Assembly: GCA_021532125.1 (NCBI GenBank)
Contig: JADYUX010000002.1
Location: 414,335-478,334, forward strand
DNA: 64,000 nucleotides
Source: Arcanobacterium haemolyticum
GTDB lineage: Bacteria > Actinomycetota > Actinomycetes > Actinomycetales > Actinomycetaceae
Direction: 5' to 3'
Shown one piece after another: positions 61,877 through 64,000 of the stretch (its first letter is position 1; each line of letters begins with the position of its first letter). The notes beneath the pieces were generated by a model, which was given only the letters and a program-made list of their open reading frames with translations, made no database searches and had not been told where the DNA came from. Both the position numbers and the translations under genes were made by a program.

Positions 61877-64000
61877 TTACTTCTCGCGACGGGCCTTAGC
61901 TCCGAAGAGAACAACCCCTCCGCCAAGGACGAGCACCGCAGCAGCAATACCGAAGCCAATCGCACTCGCGCCAGTGAAGGGAAGCGTTGCCGCTGCCGGA
62001 GCTGGCTTAGTCGGTTGAGCATCGGGTTTGCCGATAGTAATTGTCATCTCGTCGATCGTCTTACCGTTCGGGTCCTTAACAGTCACCGTGATCGTATCGC
62101 CAGGCTTGGCATCATCACCCGGCGTGACCGTAATCGAACCATCCGGGTTAATCACTGCAGTACCGGGACCATCAACCTCAATAGTCGTCCCCTCATCGAC
62201 AGGACCACCAGTGTTAGGAACCGTAATCGGCTCACCCGGCTTCGTCGTGGAATCCTCCCACTTCGGCTCGCACACAGCAGCCTTCTGCGAACTAAAGGTC
62301 CACGTCGTCGTCGCATCTGCAGGGAAAGCGAATCCCTCAGCAGGCGATGCCGTGACTGTCACTTCCGTGCCGTAAGCGTACACGTAATGACCGGACGCAT
62401 CAGGCTCGATGACGTTGCCATTGGCATCCGTGACAACATAGGTCACACCCTCATCGTTCGGAAGAACAACGTAAGGCTTAACCGTACACTCAGCCGGGTC
62501 ATCCGCCGAAGGATTGACGACGAAGGGGTTACCATCCTCATCCGTACCATTCGGATCAAATGTCGGCGTTGTCGGCGTATCGTCGATAGTGACTGTGATC
62601 TCGTCGATCGTCTTACCGTTCGGGTCCTTCACAGTCACCGTGATCGTATCGCCAGGCTTGGCATCATCACCCGGCGTGACCGTAATCGAACCGTCCGGGT
62701 TAATCACTGCAGTACCGGGACCATCAACCTCAACAGTCGTCCCCTCATCGACAGGACCACCAGTGTTAGGAACCGTAATCGGCTCACCCGGAATTGTTGT
62801 CGCATCATCCCAGCTAGGCTGGCACTCTGCAGTCTTCTCAACGGTCACAGTCCATGTGGTCGTCGCCCCCTCAGGGAACGAGTAGCCCTCACCAGGAGCA
62901 GCCGTCACTGTCACTTCCGTTCCATACGCGATGACATAGTGACCAGAAGCATCCGGAGTGACAACGGCACCCTTCGCATCCTTGACCGTGTAAATCACAC
63001 CAGCATCAGCCGGGAGAACAATGTAGGGCTTAACCCCACATTCCTGACTTCCGTTAGCCGAAGGATTGACGACGAAGGGGTTACCATCCTCATCCGTACC
63101 ATTCGGATCAAATCCGGGCGTTGTACTCTTCGTCGTAACGGTGACCTTCGCAATTGCGTCAGTCGTTCCGCCGTTTGTTCCTGGGAACGTCACAGTAACT
63201 GGGACATCGTAGGTCTTGGGCTCAACCGAGTATCCAGGCTTAACCTTGATCGCGCCGGTAGCAGCATCGACACTCTCAACCCAGTCAGGAGCCCCATCAG
63301 CCTTCGCGAAGGTCGTACCTTCTGGCGCAGCACCAGTCTCAACATCAGACGTCAACGTGTTGTCGAATGTTGGCGCAACGACTGTGCCTTCGTCACCTTG
63401 ATTCACCGAGATAGCGGTGTAACTCGGAGTGTATGCCTTATTGAACGGAAGAAGGTCAAGATAGATTTGACCACGCTTCCCATCTATCGAAATCGTTGCA
63501 TTCGGATATGCGTAGGTTGTATACGGATAATTCGGGACATCAATAACGTATCCCTCATCAGCAATTGTATCTTCACCCTCAACGATCACAGTGTAGTCAC
63601 CGAAAGGAATGAGCTTCTCTCCAAATCCTTGGTAAGCAGGGAAGTTATCGGGACATCCCCAACCGTTGACATCAGAACGGTACTTCGTGCCATCTTCAGC
63701 GACAAGAACGATCGATACGCCATCTTTAAGGTTCCCAAGAGCCTCACAAGAATTCGTACCGCCTAGCCACTGGTTACCAACTGAAATACCAAACGTGACG
63801 TTCTGTGCGTTTGCCGCCTCGACCGTCACCTTAGCGACGGCAGTAGTACTGCCACCGTTTGTTCCTGGGAACGTCACAGTAACTGGGACATCGTAGGTCT
63901 TGGGCTCAACCGAGTATCCAGGCTTAACCTTGATCGCGCCGGTAGCAGCATCGACACTCTCAACCCAGTCAGGAGCCCCATCAGCCTTCGCGAAGGTCGT
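61877..64000 (-). CDS. LPFTG-anchored surface protein with Rib-like repeats, 5' end outside the window
   Basis: At least 707 codons; the frame is open to the window edge, so the N-terminus is missing. Visible order: part of a Rib-like domain (PDWVESVDAATGAIKVKPGY), a domain of about 130 residues with a Cys pair (NSCEALGN...NGWGCPDN), a full Rib-like domain, then two tandem modules each with DEDGNPFVVNPS, Cys-containing strands and INPDGSITVTPGDDAKPGDT. It ends with LPFTG, a hydrophobic helix and the tail GAKARREK. It is a wall-anchored adhesin or surface-layer-like protein; ligand unknown. A terminator follows. Confidence 0.88.
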   Translation of the reverse strand, partial: TTFAKADGAPDWVESVDAATGAIKVKPGYSVEPKTYDVPVTVTFPGTNGGSTTAVAKVTVEAANAQNVTFGISVGNQWLGGTNSCEALGNLKDGVSIVLVAEDGTKYRSDVNGWGCPDNFPAYQGFGEKLIPFGDYTVIVEGEDTIADEGYVIDVPNYPYTTYAYPNATISIDGKRGQIYLDLLPFNKAYTPSYTAISVNQGDEGTVVAPTFDNTLTSDVETGAAPEGTTFAKADGAPDWVESVDAATGAIKVKPGYSVEPKTYDVPVTVTFPGTNGGTTDAIAKVTVTTKSTTPGFDPNGTDEDGNPFVVNPSANGSQECGVKPYIVLPADAGVIYTVKDAKGAVVTPDASGHYVIAYGTEVTVTAAPGEGYSFPEGATTTWTVTVEKTAECQPSWDDATTIPGEPITVPNTGGPVDEGTTVEVDGPGTAVINPDGSITVTPGDDAKPGDTITVTVKDPNGKTIDEITVTIDDTPTTPTFDPNGTDEDGNPFVVNPSADDPAECTVKPYVVLPNDEGVTYVVTDANGNVIEPDASGHYVYAYGTEVTVTASPAEGFAFPADATTTWTFSSQKAAVCEPKWEDSTTKPGEPITVPNTGGPVDEGTTIEVDGPGTAVINPDGSITVTPGDDAKPGDTITVTVKDPNGKTIDEMTITIGKPDAQPTKPAPAAATLPFTGASAIGFGIAAAVLVLGGGVVLFGAKARREK
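62048..62239. repeat. 192-bp direct repeat, copy A (partner 62600-62791)
   Basis: Near-identical to 62600-62791 at an offset of 552 bases (184 codons); only a few substitutions. It encodes the VPNTGGPVDEGTT...TVTPGDDAKPGDT part of each module. Confidence 0.9.
62600..62791. repeat. 192-bp direct repeat, copy B (partner 62048-62239)
   Basis: Second copy of the module repeat; same frame and orientation. Confidence 0.9.
63171..63316. repeat. 146-bp identical direct repeat, copy A
   Basis: Identical over at least 146 bases to 63855-64000, offset 684 bases (228 codons). It encodes part of the Rib-like domain. Confidence 0.9.
63855..64000. repeat. 146-bp identical direct repeat, copy B, runs off the window
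   Basis: Partner of 63171-63316; the identity continues to the last base, so the true repeat is longer and more copies may lie outside. Confidence 0.9.

Noticed and set aside
61766..63766. 666-codon plus-strand open frame rich in Arg
   Set aside because: Antisense to the repeat-rich LPFTG protein; the repeated Arg/Asn text mirrors the coding repeats and shows no protein-like composition.

Overview
The window is chromosomal DNA of a moderately high-GC actinobacterium. Actinobacterial markers are a WhiB1-type regulator beside a PdtaS-type kinase, the zwf-opcA pair, a small ParA upstream of scpAB, an IdeR/DtxR box, an HspR (HAIR) box, and many leaderless start codons. Two cell-wall proteins with L(A/P)FTG sorting signals and the gene complement fit the Actinomycetaceae (Arcanobacterium/Trueperella/Actinomyces relatives). 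That family placement is inference. There is no rRNA, tRNA, CRISPR array, prophage or insertion sequence that I can support.

Layout. 1-6.7 kb: a small DUF3892-like protein, an amino-acid permease, a MacB/FtsX-type ABC exporter, Ohr peroxidase and a DUF1540 protein. 6.8-9.5 kb: an iron-box-controlled protein, a HAD phosphatase and a DNA glycosylase (Tag) lacking its usual zinc ligands. 9.5-11.5 kb: a CAP-domain surface protein with a 21-copy heptad stalk. 11.9-19.3 kb: a mostly overlapping operon parA-scpA-scpB-rluB-tyrA/cmk-der (chromosome condensation, ribosome and nucleotide genes), with xerD upstream. TyrA and Cmk are fused in one frame. 19.4-24.4 kb: tkt, zwf and opcA (pentose phosphate pathway). 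24.4-31.9 kb: malic enzyme, then a compact sugar-acid operon (iolC, aldolase, gntP, mmsA) with a divergent GntR regulator. 31.9-39.2 kb: gatCAB, a cardiolipin-synthase-like protein, ligA. 39.3-45.9 kb: SRAP protein, whiB1, lipase, pdtaS, DUF2505, hsp20, thyA-folA. 45.9-49.5 kb: a flavin reductase/luciferase-like pair, a VOC dioxygenase and a decayed FtsX permease. 49.5-54.1 kb: a heterodimeric ABC exporter and divergent TetR. 54.1-57.8 kb: fumC, a structured leader before a 59-residue protein, and a DUF1846 protein. 57.9-61.7 kb: a cystine ABC transporter with metB. 61.9-64 kb: an LPFTG protein with Rib-like repeats, cut by the window edge.

The most notable signals are regulatory. At least ten starts carry a TANNNT -10 hexamer exactly 6-7 nt before ATG/GTG with no usable Shine-Dalgarno sequence, which implies leaderless mRNAs. 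One of them opens a 33-codon reading frame ending in a Cys/Met-rich tail just upstream of the cystine transporter-metB operon, the architecture of a sulfur-amino-acid-sensing leader peptide. A second candidate is the run of five consecutive hairpins before the unrecognised 59-residue gene at 56 kb, which has its own strong terminator.
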